From assembly GCA_016647705.1 (NCBI GenBank), contig CM028328.1:7450114-7514113 (forward strand): a DNA stretch of 64,000 nt, read 5' to 3'. Under the pieces are notes generated by a model. That model searched no databases. It worked only from the letters and a program-made list of their open reading frames with translations, and was not told where the DNA came from. The DNA is from Eucommia ulmoides. Its lineage: Eukaryota > Streptophyta > Magnoliopsida > Garryales > Eucommiaceae. Positions 11,005 to 22,500 of this stretch are shown piece after piece. Every line of letters starts with the position of its first letter. The stretch's first letter is position 1. Both the position numbers and the translations under genes were made by a program.

Positions 11005-12006
11005 TTACTGAAACGCCTGGCGAATCGGGAGAGAACAAGAATCCCAATTCTGCAGCTTTTCTTTTCCCTTGGTTCGAATACCAGACCCATGACTTAGCCC
11101 TACCTCATCTCCCATGATTACATTCACAACTTCCTTGATCATTACTCTCTCAAGGTGCAACTTGAATCGTGCAGTCTCCTTCTCTTTATTGATGGTTTCT
11201 GTTGGATAGGGGAAGGTGACTTGGATATGCAGAATTTTCATCGGCTGGTTGTCTGGGGATCCATCCCTCTTCTTCCGAAAGAACTTCGCCCTGTCTGCTT
11301 TTGTCGGCTCGTATCCCAATCCGAATCTCCCCCTCTTCTCCTTGACTTCTATCGGTTCTGTAATTCCATCTAGATTCTTGCCCAAACCTTTCCTAGGAAT
11401 GCAACCCAGGGATTTCATTTCTTTAACAACGAAGGCCACAGTATTAGACAGTGATGGTGTCATCTCGTGTCCTATTTCATTCACAAAGGTAGCATTCGCG
11501 ACGTCGAACACGTGATAAGAGGCTTCAACCTTCTCCTTCTCTTTTCCGTATTCTATTAATGGGACATGCCGACTTATCGCTTGATGGAAAGGTATGATAT
11601 CCGAATCAGCCCTGATCACGTACAGTGTGTCATCAACGATAAACTTGATCTTCTGATGTAAAGACGAAGGCACTGCCCCAGCATTATGGATCCACGGCCT
11701 CCCCAACAATAGGTTGTACAAAGTAGGTATGTCGAGCACTTGGAACTTCACATTGAACTGTATTAGACCAATTTTAATTGGCAGGCCAATCTCTCCAACG
11801 CTATTTCTCCTAGCCCCATCGAATGCTCTGATAACCGTCTTAGACGATTGAACCTGTGACAAATCTATCCCCATTTCTTCCAGCGTCGACAAAAGGCAAA
11901 TATTTAGTGCCGATCCATTGTCAATCAGCACCCGAGCTATGAACATTCCATGGCTTTCGACAGTGATATTCAAAGGCTTGTTGTGATCTGTTCCATCATC
12001 GTCCAT
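11005..12006 (-). pseudogene. Gypsy aspartic protease with G-patch-like motif
   Basis: A 333-codon open piece. VLIDNGSALNICLLSTLEEMG is the retropepsin-like active site region, with DNGS where DTGS or DSGS is usual, and LLGRPWIHNAGAVPSSLHQ is the conserved second half. Further on, CIPRKGLGKNLDGI then RFGLGYEPT form a G-patch-like glycine-rich motif typical of Tat-type elements. It shares its frame with the upstream piece 12636-12046, with a stop between them. Confidence 0.85.
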
Positions 12007-12045
12007 CTCGTTATCTGTGAAAGTAATGGTTTTAGATCTTAGGAC

Positions 12046-12858
12046 CTACTCGACTAGAGTAACAAACTTCTCCGGAGAGATCGTGCTAGGCAAGTGGGCT
12101 TCATTTAGGACTTTCAGCAGTGCCTGTCTATGTACTTCTGAGGATAGGAGTAGTGAGAGCATCGACATTTGCGCCGGTACTTTGCTGAGTTGCTCTACTA
12201 TCTTGTATTCTGAATTCTTCATTGCCTTTAGGAAGTCGTGAGCCTCCTGTTCTGACACTGGCTTTTTCAGAGTCGCTTTTGGTTCCCTCACAGGAATCCT
12301 AATCAAATCCTGTGGCGTATACACCCTTCCAGACCAAGTGATTCCACTGGTTTCTCCTACTGAGATTGGCAATTCTCCTTCTTCTCCTGTTTTAGCGACG
12401 ATCTCATAATTCCATGGAACCTTATTGAGATTTTCCACCAGCTTTTGGATCGGGAAAGACAGAACTAGAGATTTCTCCAGTTTTTTGGCTACCCTTTCTA
12501 GATGTAATTCGAACCCTCCGTAGAGAACCTCCAGGTGTAAACAAACACCACCGATATCGATCACATCAACTTCTTCCTTGACCTCCTCTGTGAAAATTAG
12601 ATTAACGACACTTCCTGAGGAGGCGTGTTCAGGCAACGGATTTTACTGACAGTTTGGCGTAACGGCCTCAGGTTTTTTAGGAAACGTGATGGCTACTATC
12701 TGTATGAACTCCCAGATTTTGTCTTTTAGCTGAAAGCATTGCTCAGTTGCATGTCCTCTGGTTCCCGAGTGGTATTCACAGAAAGCATTTGAAGAAGCTG
12801 CTTTACTCTCAGGTTTAACTTCGTAGAATGGAAGGGGTGTCAGTATCTCCTGCTTCAA
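12046..12858 (-). pseudogene. Gypsy gag C-terminal part with zinc knuckle and linker to protease
   Basis: 12858-12643 contains CEYHSGTRGHATEQC, a CCHC-like knuckle with a His in the second ligand region, followed by a K-rich stretch. 12636-12046 continues in the same frame after one stop, with a long acidic and helical linker (SEQEAHDFLKAMKNSEYKIV) that precedes protease in Tat-type polyproteins. Confidence 0.75.
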
Positions 12859-12974
12859 ACAATTCTAGTACAACTCGGTGCGGAAGGTCTTGTAGCTCTC
12901 TGTTGTCGTTCTAGAAATTTCCCCCAGTAGCATGAGGTAGAAAGCCTTGGTGGTATTGGGTTCCTAACCTTGGA

Positions 12975-14351
12975 GTGTGGTTAGGAATTTGAAGTGGGGT
13001 GTTCGGGTGTGGTTGATAGGTATGGTAAGGGGGTGCTGGGTGGGCTTGGGGATAATATTGAGGAATATGGTTTTGGTAAGGGGGAGGTACGTTTTGGTAA
13101 TAGCGGGGACGACTTTGGGAATAGGGTTGGTTTTGGGGATAATGTTAGTTTTGGCGATTTTGAGGAGGGTAGTTGTGATATTGGTTGTTCTAGTTCGGGT
13201 AGTTTTGGGGACATGAAGCTTGGGGGTAGTTCTGGTGATGGGTTTGCCGAGGAGAAACGACGACGGCTACTTCATTTTCTCTCATCTTTGGCGGGGCTGA
13301 CCTTTTCGTCAGATTGGATGGGGCCCCTTCAGTCTTTCTGCTCCTTATTCACCTCGGTTTGTTTGATTGCATCGCCGAAAGAAACCACTGCTATGCTCGA
13401 GAGATCTCGATAGAACGACGGCGACTGAATTGACTTGAATATTTCTAACTGAGCCTCCTCGCTTAGCCTAGGGACAACTTTGGCAGCCTCCTCCCTCCAA
13501 CGGGCAGTATACCTCCGGAAGCTTTCATCTTTCTTCTTCAGTATCTGGTAAAGGGTATTGCGGTCCGGTGCGGCATCCCTATTGTACACATACTGCTCAC
13601 AAAAAGGCCTCTACCAGATTTTGAAATGTTTTAATCTGTGATAGCTCCAGGGTCATGTACCAGTTGAGAACTGGTCCTTTCAACGATCTCCGAAACATCT
13701 TTAGTTAAAGGTCTTCGTTTTGAGCATGAATTCCTAACTCCTCTTTGTAAACGCTGATATGCCATTTTGGAGGGCCAGTGCCATCATATTTTGTGAACTC
13801 CAGAACTACGAAATTTTTCGGGTACACAACCCCGGGTGGTGCTGACAACTCCTTGTACGTCGCTTTCCTGAACGGCTTCTCCTTTTGCCATTTTTCCATA
13901 GTTTTTCCATTTTCTCCATTTTCAGAAACCAAGTCGGTGGAGGGCCACTCTCTTCTTTGTTTTCAGTTTCAATGGCCGGGGCTGGTTGGTTATCATTTGA
14001 ATTGTTTGGTGGAGCAACGACCCTCTCCGGGTGAATGAGGATCTGCGGTGCGGTGGGGGCCGAGCCCTCTGGTGAGGCCTGATAGACATGCCCCTGGATG
14101 GGATATGCCGGCGCTCCATAGGCGAAAGGATGAGGGACCATCTGAGGTCCATAGTAGACCGGTACCGCGAAGTTCGGGCCGACGTGGTTCGAATTCGACC
14201 CTGAGTTCTCTATCCCAATACTTGCAGGGTTTCCATTTGGGGATTCAGTCATAGGAGTCCCGTTAGACGGAGGAATAGGCACCTCCTGAGGTCGGCTAAG
14301 TTCGTTGATAATTTCCATCAACTTGTCAATAGTTTCCTGCATCTGAGCCAT
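12975..14351 (-). pseudogene. Gypsy gag, frameshifted
   Basis: It starts at 14351 with MAQMQETIDKLMEIINELS, a short coiled-coil start common in Tat gag proteins, then a proline-rich stretch. The capsid-like core is split over frames: 13932-13705 (VVLEFTKYDGTGPPKWHISVY) and 13589-13329 (DESFRRYTARWREEAAKV, the retrotransposon gag family signature). 13214-12981 is a low-complexity Pro/Ser-rich piece. At least three frame changes separate these parts. Confidence 0.8.
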
Positions 14352-14673
14352 CTGGGTCGTTTGGGGAGATTCGAGATTGCTTTATGATGTCATTCTGGAA
14401 TGAGTCTGTGCTCGACTGCGTGTAAAGATTGGACTTCGAATGGGGGGAACTGGATTTGCTTTTCTGGGACCAATTTTATTTGTCTCGTCTTATTCTACAA
14501 CAAAAATCCCTTTATTAGTCCACGTGAGTCTTAGGTAGTCTTAAAGCCCATTCGAGTTCGAAGACTTCAATTTCGATAACGACCAATTAAAACAAATGAT
14601 GGTTTATGATTTTATTTATTATTTATTTTTTATTTTTTTGGTCATTCCCACCGATATTGAAAACTTTGAACTC

Positions 14674-14715
<42 letters not shown>

Positions 14716-15013
14716 CTTTCCAAGACGTCATCAATCCATCAAGTACCAAACCCCTTTCCCGTCTTGTATCATAGAATCCTTATGGGACAATATGGATACA
14801 AGACCACTGTGCTTTTGTCAGAGGATTTACAACAATATAAGAGCTTGAGAGAAAAGAAGGAAAATAAGATGAAAAAATATATATAAAAATAAAATAAAAA
14901 AATCACAACTTATTTACCGAATTGAGGGAAAAGATAATAAAATAAAATTTAACATTCAGACTTTAGATTAGTTGGACTTATTTAGATATATTGGGCTCGA
15001 CCTTCTAATATTA
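14352..15013 (-). other. Gypsy 5' untranslated leader
   Basis: Lies between the primer-binding site and gag on the minus strand. It contains a long T homopolymer (about 14676-14712 on the plus strand) and no open frame with similarity to known domains. Confidence 0.55.
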
Positions 15014-15031
15014 TCCTCAGCGGAGTCGCCA
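15014..15031 (-). other. Primer-binding site of the gypsy element
   Basis: Two bases after the 5' LTR on the minus strand, the 18-mer TGGCGACTCCGCTGAGGA begins with the TGG expected opposite a tRNA CCA end. The matching tRNA would end in GGAGTCGCCA; I did not identify which tRNA that is. Confidence 0.65.
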
Positions 15032-15033
15032 GC

Positions 15034-17256
15034 TGACGCGCCCCGATTTTTCAAAGAAATCAAAATAAATATACACTTGTAAAATGATAAGGGTTTTTTA
15101 AAAAAACGTCGATTTTCTCATTAAAATACTTTAAGCCTGTTTTAGAAAAAGGAGTCGCCACTTAACATTGAATTTAAATGATGTGCTAGGTCACCAGATT
15201 TTTTATTTTGAAAATAATTTTTAAAAAAATGGCTTAAGTAAAATTTTGACTACAAAATAACATGGTCCGACCAGAGATTCGTTTAAAGAGTTCGGGGGTC
15301 AATTACGCTCGGGGAAGGTGTCAAGCAATCCAAGACGCCCGTCCAAAGACGGTACCTTATTCAATTAAGTCCAATTAAAATTTAAATCCGAATATTTTTA
15401 TTTTATTTTGAAATCCTCCTCATATACACACACATACACATACACACACCAAGGGAAGTAATCTCTATTCTAAATCTAAACCGTTCCAATAGAAAGTTGA
15501 GAATTTTTCATCTCATCTTGTCAGCACATTATATCTAACACGAGTTAAAGAAACACACGCATACACACACTCACACGCATCAAGGGGAGTAATTTTCTTC
15601 TAAACTTAAACCGCTCCAATGAAAGGTCAGAAACTTTCCACCTCGTATTGTTAACACATTATATTTAACACAAGTTAAAGAAAACACACGCACACACACA
15701 CACAATCACACGCATCGAGGGGAATAATTTCCTTTTAAACTTAAACCGTTCCAATGGAAGGTCGGAAACTTTCCACCTCGTATTGTTAGTACATTATATT
15801 TAACACAAGTTAAAGAAACATACGCGCACACACACACACACACACATTCACACACCTTAAAGGGACTAAATTCCTTCTAAACTTAAACCGTTCCAATGGA
15901 AAGTCGGAAGCTTTCCATCTCGTATTGTTAGCACATTATATTTAACACAAATTAAAGAAAACACACGCACACACACACTCACACGCATCGAGGGAAGTAA
16001 TTTCCTTCTAAACTTAAACCGTTCCAATGAAAGGTTGGAAGCTTTCCACCTCGTATTGTTAGTACATTATATTTAATACAAGTTAAAGAAACATACGCAC
16101 ACACACATATGTCTCGAGGGGAGTAATTTCCTTCTAAACTTAAACCGTTCTAATGGAAGGTCAGAAGCATTCCATCTCGTATTGTTAGCACATTATATTT
16201 AACACAAGTTAAAGAAACAGACGCACACTCACACGCATCGAGGGGAGTAATTTTCTTCTAAATTTAAACCGCTCCAGTGGAAGATCGAAAGTTTTCCACC
16301 TCGTATTGTTAGCACATTATATTTAAAACAAGTTAAAGAAACACACACACACGCACACACATATATATACACACTTAAATTAGGTCAATTTATATATCGA
16401 AGGGAGTGATCTCCTTTCTAAACCTAAACTGTTCCAACGGAAGGTAGAGATATTTCCACCTCGTTTTATTTACTCAAAAAAAAAAAAATCTAATTTACAA
16501 AAAAAAAAAAATAAAAAAAAAAAAAATTAGTATAATAACAACTTATTTTAAAATAAGAGTAAGATTTACAAAAAATGAAAGTTTACAACCTTAACTTGAA
16601 GATTTTTTTTTCTTCCTTTTTCTTCTTCTTCAAAAATTGCAATAAAATAAAAATAATATTATTTTCTTCAAAATTTCTTTTCTCCCCCCCCAAAATTTTT
16701 CTCCTACTTCCTGTCTGAGCCTTCATCTATTTATAGGAGTTAAGTGTGAAAAACTCGTCAGTCCCATAATCAGGAGAAAAGAAAAGCAAAAGGGGGTAGG
16801 TACATCAAAATTCGGTGCACCCAACCACTTTTTGGGTGCACCGAAATTCGGTGCACCCACTGTGCACTAGGTGAAGAGCCCCCTGGCCGCATATGCGGCC
16901 AGAAATTCTAGTTGCACATGCGACCAGGTTTGGTCGCATGTGCGATCAGTATGCACGCCCCCATCCCGGTTGGACGTAATCTGTCCAAATTTCTCTCGTT
17001 CTCGTCTGTTTCTTATCCATTTTGTTCTAAATTAACGCGTTTTTATTCCATTTCGAAAAATTTACAAAAATAAAGAAAAATAAATCAATTACTAATATTT
17101 AATTTACTTAAGAGATTAACAAAACTTAATTTAGCGGTATTAAATTGCATAAATGCGGTACAATCAAAAACAAAAATAAGCAGGGAAATAAAACAAAAGT
17201 AACTATAAAATAAAGTATAATATTTTTGCGAGGCGGTCAAAAATGCCGTGTCTACA
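15034..17256 (-). repeat. 5' LTR of the gypsy element (2223 bp)
   Basis: Same organisation as the 3' LTR. The tandem array lies at about 15415-16460 and the TATA box (minus-strand CTATAAATAG) at 16727-16736. A palindrome around ttcggtgcacccaaccacttt then tgggtgcaccgaaattcgg at about 16809-16852 is present here but not in the other LTR, which has a shorter version. Confidence 0.92.
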
Positions 17257-17330
17257 ATATATGTAACCTTGTATTTTTTTCTCAATATATCAATATATGG
17301 TTCATTCCCTACTTCTCAATTATCTTAACA

Positions 17331-18804
17331 TTGTATCAAGAGTAAGTCTCTCCTGCACCTGTTCTCAATAAAATTTTCGCAACTCTAACGATTTCGCCGT
17401 CACCCATATTCTCCCGAGACTTTTGTCGCTACTTCATCCTTTCTCCGGTATCAACAAACATCATACCACCGACTTTGTCTTGCATAGACGAACATAACGA
17501 CACCAAAATCACCGCCACCGGAGTCTAGACGCGCACTCACGTGCCTCAACAGCCAGCAATACCACCACTTTTCGTCGTCTCGGATTTTGGGTTCTACCAC
17601 CCCAACTAAGGCTCCAAATTCACCTCACAATATACCATCGAAAACGTATCGACGAGACGATTCAAACAACACAACAATCAAGATCGTACGACACCGCACA
17701 CGCCCACACGCGTGCCCTGAAATCCCTGCGGTCTAGATCCACGCGCCGACAGTCTTCAGCCTCTCTTCTTCTGCCCTATATGGTTTAAAACAAGCTCTAC
17801 GTGCTTGGTTTGCTAAATTCAGCACTACTATTCATCATTTTGGGTTCACATCTAGTTCTCATAATTCGACTCTGTTTATTCGCTATATTGCCAACGGTAT
17901 TATCATTCTTTTATTGTATGTGGATGATATGGTTATTACTGAATATGATTTACGTGGCATTTCTGAACTCAAAAAATTTCTTAGTGGCCAATTCGAGATG
18001 AAAGATCTTGGCGTGCTCACTTATTTTCTTGGTCTCGAAGTCTCATCTGATTCTGATGAATATTTTCTCTCTCAGGCCAAATATGTCTCAGATCTCATTT
18101 CCAAGGCTGGGATCACTGACTCAACCACTGTCACTACTCCTCTCGAGCCGAATGTCAGTCTTACCCCACTCGATGGTTCACCTCTTTAGGATACCACTCT
18201 ATATCGTCAACTTTTTGAAAGTCTTGTATATTTTATTGTCACTCACTCTGACATTGCCTATGCCATTCATCAGGTCAGCCAATTCTTATCCGCTCCTCGG
18301 ACCACTCATTACTCGGATGTTCTTCGCATTCTTCGGTATGTCAAGGGTACTTTATTTCATGGGCTTCATTTCTCAGCTTAATCTGCTCCCGTCTTACAAG
18401 CTTATTCTGATGCTGATTGGGTTGGTGACTCCACCGACAGACGTTCAACTACTGGTTACTATTTTTTTTTTTTTTTTAGCAATTCTCTCATTTCCTGATG
18501 TAGTAAGAAACAAACTATGGTTACTCGCTCCAGTATTGAAGGTGAATATCGTGTCATGGCTGATGCAACTCAAGAGTTTCTCTGGCTTTGATGGCTACTA
18601 GCTGACATGGGCATCTGTTCTCCTGCAGTTATTATCCTACACTGTGACAACATGAGTGTTATTTAGATCGCTCACAATGATATATTCCACGAGCGTACAA
18701 AACACATCGAGACTAATTGTCACCTCATCTACCCGGACATTTTCACTCTTTGGTTTCCAAACTCAAGTTCACGTCCTACTTACCGTCTTGAGTTTGAGGG
18801 GGAA
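17331..18804 (+). pseudogene. Copia pol remnant: RT C-terminal half and RNase H
   Basis: From about 17777 the frame reads LYGLKQALRAWF, then LLYVDDMVITEYDL (the copia RT active site, near 17910) and MKDLGVLTYFLGLEV. An open piece spans 17914-18189. Further on, with stops and shifts, follow the copia RNase H blocks YSDADWVGDSTDRRSTTGY (about 18405-18460), TRSSIEGEYRVMADAT and a D/N-rich HCDNMSVI motif, then HIETNCHL. The 17331-17776 part shows no gag or integrase similarity. No functional protein is possible. Confidence 0.85.
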
Positions 18805-18867
18805 TGTTAGTGTAATAATAGGCTTAACCCACTTGGCCCATAGGGCAAAACCGTAACCCCACTTCCC

Positions 18868-18875
18868 CTATAAAT
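18868..18875 (+). promoter_or_regulatory. TATA box of the copia 3' LTR
   Basis: ctataaat in the same position as in the 5' LTR (3503-3510). It points rightward, toward the 3' end of the GGH gene, which is transcribed the other way. Confidence 0.5.
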
Positions 18876-18981
18876 ATTTATGTATAATTTCTATTTTGTA
18901 TATTTCTTAATACATGTAACTTTGTATTTTTTTTTCAATATATCAATACATGGTTCATTTCTCATATCAATTATCTTAACA

Positions 18982-19545
18982 GCGAGAACATGGCAATGAC
19001 CATATAGTATAGAGAGAAACAAGATATTGATATAAATATGGGGACTTAGGTAAAATTTTAAGAATTTTAATTGATTTTTTTTTTTTTTTTCCTAAAAATA
19101 TAGTTTTGCAAATGAAATTTTTCAAAAAGTCGAGGGGGAATTTGAATCCCGTCTTGTACCCCCTATGTAGCTCTGCCACTGGGTAACTTTTCGCATTTTG
19201 ATTTTTCAAGTTCTTAGATGTAGTTTGTTTTTGTTCTCCAACTTTATTTCCAAATACGGGAATTTGAACCAAAAAAATGAGGAAGAAAAAAAAAAAAAGA
19301 TTCGTTGGAATTTATTCGACGATTAACAAATTTACGAGAACATATAGCAATTGTTCCCAGATTTTTATTTCTCTTCCATGTTTTCTAGGAATAGAAACAG
19401 AAACATGCAAACGGATTATAATGTACATATGCTGATTTACAGATGATTGTTTCAATAATTCAAATACAATAACACACGCGAATGCAATTAATTGGGGGGA
19501 AGAAATTACCGTTCTAGTCCAAGAATATGTTCGAAGAGATCGGAT
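18982..19545 (-). other. Displaced 5' flank of the small-peptide ORF, then the GGH 3' region
   Basis: Before the copia insertion, minus-strand sequence at 18982-19050 lay directly upstream of the peptide ORF at 3433. It holds a TATA-like CATATTTATATCAATATC (19022-19039 on the plus strand) about 45 bp from the junction, followed by a CT-rich short leader. The rest (19050-19545) is AT-rich and should contain the GGH 3' untranslated region. No other gene seen. Confidence 0.4.
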
Positions 19546-22500
19546 TCAAGGGTTAAAAATGTAAACTTCATCGAATGCCGACCTGCACAAGAAAAAAAAA
19601 AACAATTCAGAAAATTGGTATAAAAACTGTTTCAGTATGTTGTTTCATACTGCATACTTACCCAGCCTTCTCACCATAGATGGGGCTGTAATTATAAATT
19701 AGGTTATCAAGCACTTCTTTCACAGGTGGCCTGTTTAATGACTTCCTAACCTCACTGCCAAAAAAAATAAAATCCAAAACTTGTTTTAGAAATCAGGGCA
19801 TGTAAAGAGATTTTTTTTTTTTATTTGTTCCCATGTTTTGAATTGCCAAGTGCCACCGCGGCTAAAAGGATAGCCCGGTACTCCAAAGCTTCCGCTATGT
19901 GCGGGATCCGGGGAAGGGTTGAACTACATAGGTCTATTGTACGCAATCTTACTTTACTTTTTGTAAGAGGCTATTTCAACAACTCGAACCCGTGACCTGG
20001 TCACATGGAAAAATGGCAACCCCATGTTACAAAACTCCCGCTATGCGCGGAGTCCGGGGAAGGGTCGGACCATTTAGGTCTATTGTACGCAACTTTATCT
20101 TGCTTTTTTTTTTTTGCAAGAGATTGTTTTCACAACTCAAACTTGTGACCTCCAGGTCATTAATCATGTCGATAAATTTGTGGAATGACAGAAATGAGGA
20201 TGTTGCGGTGGATGAGTGGGAAGACGAGAATGAATAAATTTAAGAATGAAACTATTAGAGAAAATTTAGGAATAACACCTATCAAAGAGAAAATCGGTTA
20301 TGATGGTTTGGGTATGTGCATAAAAAACCCACAGAAGTATTAGTGAGAAAATGTGATTTAGTTCAAGTTCAGGGGACTACTAGAGGAAGAAATAGATCTA
20401 AAAAGACGTTGGACGAAATTATTAGAAATTATTTGATGACAATAAACCTGACGGAGGGGATGACCCTTGATCGATCTCTATGGCGTAAATAGATTCATGT
20501 AAGCGACCCTATATAAGTGAGACAAAAACTTAGTCGTTGTTAGTTGTTGTTGTTCCCATATTTATGTTCTCCATTTTTTTGGAACATATATAGAAATTTG
20601 AGAACAAAAACACCAAACAACGGGGCCTTAGTTTTTCATTCAAGTTTTTGTTTTTGTTCCCAGAAAATTGGAACAACAAACTTTTCATAGTTGTCTCTTC
20701 TCTAGCTTTGTTATGCCTTTTCCCCCTTGTACTTTAGTATACTTTCATTTTACCCATCTACTTTAAAAACCTATATATGATTCCCTTCTACTCTTTACTA
20801 AAGGCAAAACCTCACATTTTATTGAAAAAAACACACATATAAAATAACTTATTTTCCCTGTATTTTTTTAATTTTAATTTAATATTTAAATGTAAGAAAT
20901 GGAAAAAACTAACATTTTTTTTTATCTTTTTTTAATAAAGATAAAATAATCTAACAATTAAAATAAAAGATAGTTTTTTCTATTTCATCTAAATTTTTAT
21001 AAAAAAATTAATTTCACCCACTATCTAGCATATTTTGTTTAAGTTAAACCCCCCCCCCCCAAAAAAAAAGGATTTCCAATTAATTTTAAGTAAAAGGGGT
21101 AAAGTGTAGGTTTTTAAAGTGGAGTGGACAAATAAAACAAGATCAACGCTTCGGCGGGGGGGGGGGGGGGGGGGTAAAAGACAATTAACCCTTCCTGGCA
21201 TAAGCCTCTCCCTCTGCAAAACATAAATATGAGAACAAAAATAATTTATTTTTGTTCTGCTCCTATATTTTTAGAACAAATTTATGGGAACAAAAATAAT
21301 TGTTTTTTTTTCCTCCTTCTATTTTTGTTCCATGTTTTTTTTTCTTTGAAGTGAAACAAAAGAAAAAAAAAACTAAGAACAGAAACACTAAATAAACACT
21401 AAAATATTCGAAAGCTAAACGAAAACCTACCTGACAAAATAATTGGCAACATGGTGGGTTACTCGCACCGCATCCTCGGTGTGTGGAATTGTCGACGATC
21501 CCCATTCAAAAGCATTTTTCTAAATTCCAAAAAAAAAATAAAAAAATTGTGTGTTATAAGCTTCATCAAGTGAATTAATTTAACGCAGCACAATGAATAG
21601 TATTATTACCTCTGGATGCCACTGGAAAGCTGTTATTGGATATTTGTTTGCTTGAACTGTGGAGACATAATTCTGATCATGCATAAGAATTTTGAGTTAA
21701 GCAATTTTAACCATTTGTTTCTGTTCCCCAAAAAACTTAAAACAGAAACAGAGATCTGGGAGCAATCCTGTTCTGTTCCCTGAATTTTGTTCTAAAAAAT
21801 TGAGAACAAAAACACTAAACAAAGGGGGACTAAAGAGTCATCATGTATGATCAGAAAATAAAACCTTACCTTATTGTCTTCATCAGGACTAGTTGTTAAG
21901 ATCTTAAAGAAGCCACATAAATCTTTGTTCTCTTGGAAACTCTCAGGTGATATTCCAAACTGTTGTATACAGGAGTTCAATGAGTTTACATACGAAATAT
22001 TCCCCGTCATTTCGATAAATACGAAAGACATATCTCCAGTCATTTTTATAATATCTAAGACACTCCTCGTTTCAGTTTGCTCATCAAAAACACCTCCATC
22101 ATATTTTATTAATAAAATACTCTCGCGACACAATATTTTTATTATTATTGATTTTATACTTTATATTTTTTTTTCTATTTTCTACTCTCTCTTATTTTAC
22201 ATCTTATATTTTTTAACTTTTTTACATTTATTCCATATTTTTCATTTCATTTGTTTTTTTTTTAATATTCTGTATGGTAAAGTACTAATTTAGAAAACAA
22301 AATGCAACAAATAAAAAATTAAAAAATGGGGTTTGAAAAATAAAAATAAAACAAAAAATATTATTTTCTTTTTTCTTTTTCTTTTTTTTTTTAATTTCAA
22401 GTTTTATTTTTGTCTTATTATGTTTTTTCTGTTCTAGTTTTTTTTCTTTTGATTGCTTTTTTATTTTCTATAACCACCATATATAGAAAAGAAAAGAATA

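Larger units (their letters stand above)
3550..17256 (-). mobile_element. Ty3/gypsy LTR retrotransposon of the Tat (Ogre/Retand-like) lineage, degenerate
   Basis: A 13.7-kb element read on the minus strand: 5' LTR 15034-17256, 3' LTR 3550-5788, each starting TGACGCG and ending CTACA or TTACA in plus-strand view. A perfect 5-bp target duplication ATATA (3545-3549 and 17257-17261) shows it inserted into the copia LTR; joining the flanks recreates the uninterrupted copia LTR. The primer-binding site is 15014-15031 and the polypurine tract about 5789-5803. Domain order is gag, protease, RT, RNase H, extra RNase H, integrase. The extra RNase H and the G-patch-like motif after protease point to the Tat lineage. 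Every coding domain carries stops or frame breaks, so it is non-autonomous. Confidence 0.93.
3440..18981 (+). mobile_element. Internally deleted Ty1/copia LTR retrotransposon, split by a nested gypsy element
   Basis: The 5' LTR is 3440-3549 plus 17262-17330 and the 3' LTR is 18805-18981. Both run TGTTAGTGTAATAAT...TTAACA and are about 177-179 bp. Flanking 5-mers are gtgag (3435-3439) and gcgag (18982-18986), one mismatch apart. A degenerate primer-binding site (ttgtatcaagag) follows at 17331 and a polypurine tract (tgaggggga) ends at 18804. Only 1.5 kb of internal DNA remains: the C-terminal half of reverse transcriptase plus RNase H. gag, protease, integrase and the N-terminal half of RT are missing, so it could only move with help in trans. 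Confidence 0.9.

Noticed and set aside
12975..13413. Plus-strand Gly/Val-rich frames (79 and 139 codons)
   Set aside because: They are antisense to the Pro/Ser-rich part of gag in the gypsy element and show no family similarity.
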